Shown here one piece after another: positions 62,425 to 64,000 of a DNA stretch of 64,000 nt; the stretch's first letter is position 1; each line of letters opens with the position of its first letter. Below the pieces are notes generated by a model. That model was not told the DNA's origin. It saw nothing but the letters and a program-made list of their open reading frames with translations, and made no database searches. Both the position numbers and the translations under genes were made by a program. The stretch is from Paenibacillus camelliae (GTDB lineage: Bacteria > Bacillota > Bacilli > Paenibacillales > Paenibacillaceae): contig NZ_JAMBNY010000015.1 of NCBI RefSeq assembly GCF_023715345.1, forward strand, positions 32,447 to 96,446, read 5' to 3'.

Positions 62425-63222
62425 TTAACGTTCAGTCTTAATATACTGCGTAGGAGATTTGCCGACAGCAGCCTTGAAATCCTTGCTAAAATGGGCTTGA
62501 TCGAAATAGCCGAGATCCATGGCCAATTGAGTCAAATCCATTCCACGTTCTATCCGGTCGATCGCCTCATGCATGCGATAGCGACGAATGACCCATTTAG
62601 GGCTCACTCCTATATATTGATTGAACCAGCGCTGCAATGTTCTCTTCGGTATGCCAAACTGCTCAACTAATTGTTCGACCTTGGTAATCTCCGTATTATG
62701 AATAATTTCATCAATTGCTTCATTAAGTAAATCGACCGTTGCATTATAATCAGGCTTGCTTTGCCGTAATAGCTTTTCGACAAGCAGAATCTTTTCTTCT
62801 TCGCGCTCTAGCGAAAATAATTCTTTTTCGAACGCTTTAACATTTAGCGTAAAGTAGTCAGAGATGTTAACGGTTTGATCTGTAAGAGTAGAGACAGGTG
62901 CTTGAACATAACAATGAAAAGCCCCAGGCCTAAAGAGCACACCTACAATTTGTCCTTCCCCCTGAAGCACATTTATAGATTTTCTGCTTTCAATGCCACG
63001 TATATACGAATGTCCACGCTGAAAGACGACGTTTACCCCTGGATGCTGCAAAACTTCTTGAGAATAAGGGGGATGCTCTCGTAAATCCCATGTGATTAGC
63101 CAATAATGCTGAATAAAGAACGAAAGATCGTTAGACGGAGCATGTCGTGAAATTGAAAACTTATGCATACCCGTATCAAAATTTAAGATTCCCATATTCG
63201 GATTGCGATGTTGATTATTCAT
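62425..63222 (-). CDS. AraC-family regulator
   Basis: 265 residues. N-terminal DUF6597-like sensing domain (FIQHYWLITWDLREHPPYSQ, GVLFRPGAFHCYV) and C-terminal AraC DNA-binding domain (FGIPKRTLQRWFNQYIGVSP, MDLTQLAMDLGYFDQAHFSK). ATG at 63222 is chosen, with AGGGGTGG just upstream. Next to the divergent SRPBCC gene and upstream of the BtrH-like gene, either of which might be controlled. Ligand unknown. Confidence 0.88.
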   Translation of the reverse strand: MNNQHRNPNMGILNFDTGMHKFSISRHAPSNDLSFFIQHYWLITWDLREHPPYSQEVLQHPGVNVVFQRGHSYIRGIESRKSINVLQGEGQIVGVLFRPGAFHCYVQAPVSTLTDQTVNISDYFTLNVKAFEKELFSLEREEEKILLVEKLLRQSKPDYNATVDLLNEAIDEIIHNTEITKVEQLVEQFGIPKRTLQRWFNQYIGVSPKWVIRRYRMHEAIDRIERGMDLTQLAMDLGYFDQAHFSKDFKAAVGKSPTQYIKTER

Positions 63223-63344
63223 TGGTTCCACCCCTGAAACAATATGGTTGGCGCGATTTTACAATCATTAGCATATCCGGCATGCTATGATCTCACCATA
63301 AACTAAAATGGTTTCTAAAGGAATAGCAATGGGAGGAATTTATC

Positions 63345-63794
63345 GTGAAATTAGAGTATGTATTTTATATCGGTACAAGTCCTGAGCAGGTGTGGGATGT
63401 CTTAGTCAATCCAGAGAAATCGATAAAAGCATTTTTGGGGGGAGCCATCCGTTCAACATTTCAGGTGGGTGATGATATTGAATTTGTAGGCCCAGGCGCC
63501 GATGGTGAAGATACGGTACATATTTATGGGAAGCTTCTTCAATATGAACCAAACCGACTGCTGAGCTATACAGATCATCCTGGTCCATCTCATTATGCCG
63601 AGCATGCTCAGATGGAAAGCCGAGTCATCTTATCGTTGGAACGAGTAGGGGGTTGCACCAAACTACACCTTATTAATGATCAATGGACAGAGAATAACCC
63701 GTTATTCCAAAAGACAGAGCAATACTGGTGGATGATTCTTTGTAATATTAAGACAATGGCGGAAGCTGGAAAGCCTTTAGATTTTGGATTTTAG
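63345..63794 (+). CDS. SRPBCC/AHSA1-family protein
   Basis: A 149-residue protein with the START-like SRPBCC fold: YVFYIGTSPEQVWDVLVNPE at the N-terminus, central beta strands with LLQYEPNRLLSYTDHPGP, and a long C-terminal helix WWMILCNIKTMAEAGKPLDF. Family members bind hydrophobic ligands or act as co-chaperones; no specific role can be named. GTG start behind GGGAGGAATTTATC. Divergent from the AraC regulator and ended by the terminator that the intron follows. Confidence 0.85.
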   Translation: MKLEYVFYIGTSPEQVWDVLVNPEKSIKAFLGGAIRSTFQVGDDIEFVGPGADGEDTVHIYGKLLQYEPNRLLSYTDHPGPSHYAEHAQMESRVILSLERVGGCTKLHLINDQWTENNPLFQKTEQYWWMILCNIKTMAEAGKPLDFGF

Positions 63795-63846
63795 CAATAG
63801 TTTGGTATAGCATCTTAATCGTGTGTTCCGATTCACCGAGACTTGT

Positions 63847-63880
63847 AAAAGGTTGATTCTAACTGAATCAGCCTTTTTTG
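63847..63880 (+). terminator. Rho-independent terminator after the SRPBCC gene
   Basis: AAAAGGTTGATTC pairs with GAATCAGCCTTTT (one G-T pair), followed by T residues. The group IIC intron begins just after its T tract. Confidence 0.88.
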
Positions 63881-63882
63881 TA

Positions 63883-64000
63883 GTGTGCCCAGCATGGGCG
63901 CTATCTCTAGGGTTCAAGTCCCGAATGGTGAAGGCAGTAGTAGCCATAGCTTAAGGCAAGGGTGTCCATCGCGAGGTGGAATCTGAAGGAAGCCAGCGGC
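63883..64000 (+). mobile_element. Group IIC intron, 5' end (continues beyond window)
   Basis: Starting GTGTGCCCAGCATGGGCGC, the sequence follows the 5' part of domain I of bacterial group IIC introns such as that of Oceanobacillus iheyensis: CTAGGGTTCAAGTCCCGAA, GTGAAGGCAG, AAGGGTGTCC and GGTGGAATCTGAAGGAAGC all match in order. Group IIC introns characteristically insert right behind terminator hairpins, as seen here. Only 118 bp are visible; the maturase gene would lie to the right, outside the window. Confidence 0.85.

Overview
The window comes from an endospore-forming, low-to-moderate GC Gram-positive bacterium, most likely a Paenibacillus-like member of the Paenibacillaceae. This rests on a 74-residue GerE, two alpha/beta small acid-soluble spore proteins behind sigma-G-like promoters, YtvI and YtaF sporulation membrane proteins, strong AGGAGG-type ribosome binding sites, frequent TTG and GTG starts, and Bacillales gene sets (phoPR, pst, polA-mutM-ytaF-coaE, ywqB-ywqA, yfkAB). 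I see no rRNA, tRNA, CRISPR array or complete insertion sequence.

Layout. 1-4.7 kb: an HD-GYP protein cut by the left edge, a molybdopterin pair (moeB-like and a MoaD-MoaE fusion), a decayed moaA, and a YunD-like metallophosphoesterase. 4.8-8.3 kb: a second HD-GYP protein, YfkAB and YtvI. 8.4-13.2 kb: a lipid-linked glycosylation operon (a giant double GT-C enzyme, a GtrB-like GT2 and GtrA). 13.2-21.6 kb: gerE, an orphan Spo0B-type sensor kinase, the YwqB/YwqA SWIM plus Snf2 pair, and a protein with two tandem YfbR-like HD domains. 21.7-31.3 kb: the phosphate-starvation module, with phoR, phoP and pstSCAB-phoU under three recognisable Pho boxes, interrupted by an AraC regulator and a soluble CBS-MCP protein. 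31.35-31.9 kb: three copies of a 185-bp palindromic repeat. 32-37.6 kb: polA, mutM, ytaF, coaE and a lytic transglycosylase. 37.7-40.2 kb: SASP, nrdR, a second repeat array, and a Crp-family regulator with a divergent IF-3 paralogue. 40.5-49.9 kb: 2-hydroxyacid dehydrogenase, murI, ROK fructokinase, a sigma-W-type pspA plus TPM-protein pair, NagZ-like glycosidase, and an oxidoreductase pair. 50-64 kb: a divergent Prs, FabV, a second SASP, aldo/keto reductases, a GH51 arabinofuranosidase, a large coiled-coil DUF2325 protein, an iron alcohol dehydrogenase with a divergent ArsR-type regulator, a BtrH-like protein, AraC and SRPBCC proteins. The window ends inside the 5' end of a group IIC intron placed right behind a transcription terminator.

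How the genes fit together: PhoR/PhoP should sense phosphate limitation and drive their own genes and the Pst transporter through the 11-bp-periodic boxes; PhoU closes the loop. The glycosylation operon would charge, flip and transfer a sugar on the cell surface. PspA and the TPM protein form an envelope-stress unit. Most remaining genes are housekeeping or small metabolic units. The most unusual items are the two repeat arrays, the moaA relic beside intact molybdopterin genes, the IF-3 paralogue that has lost basic residues, and the intron insertion at a terminator.
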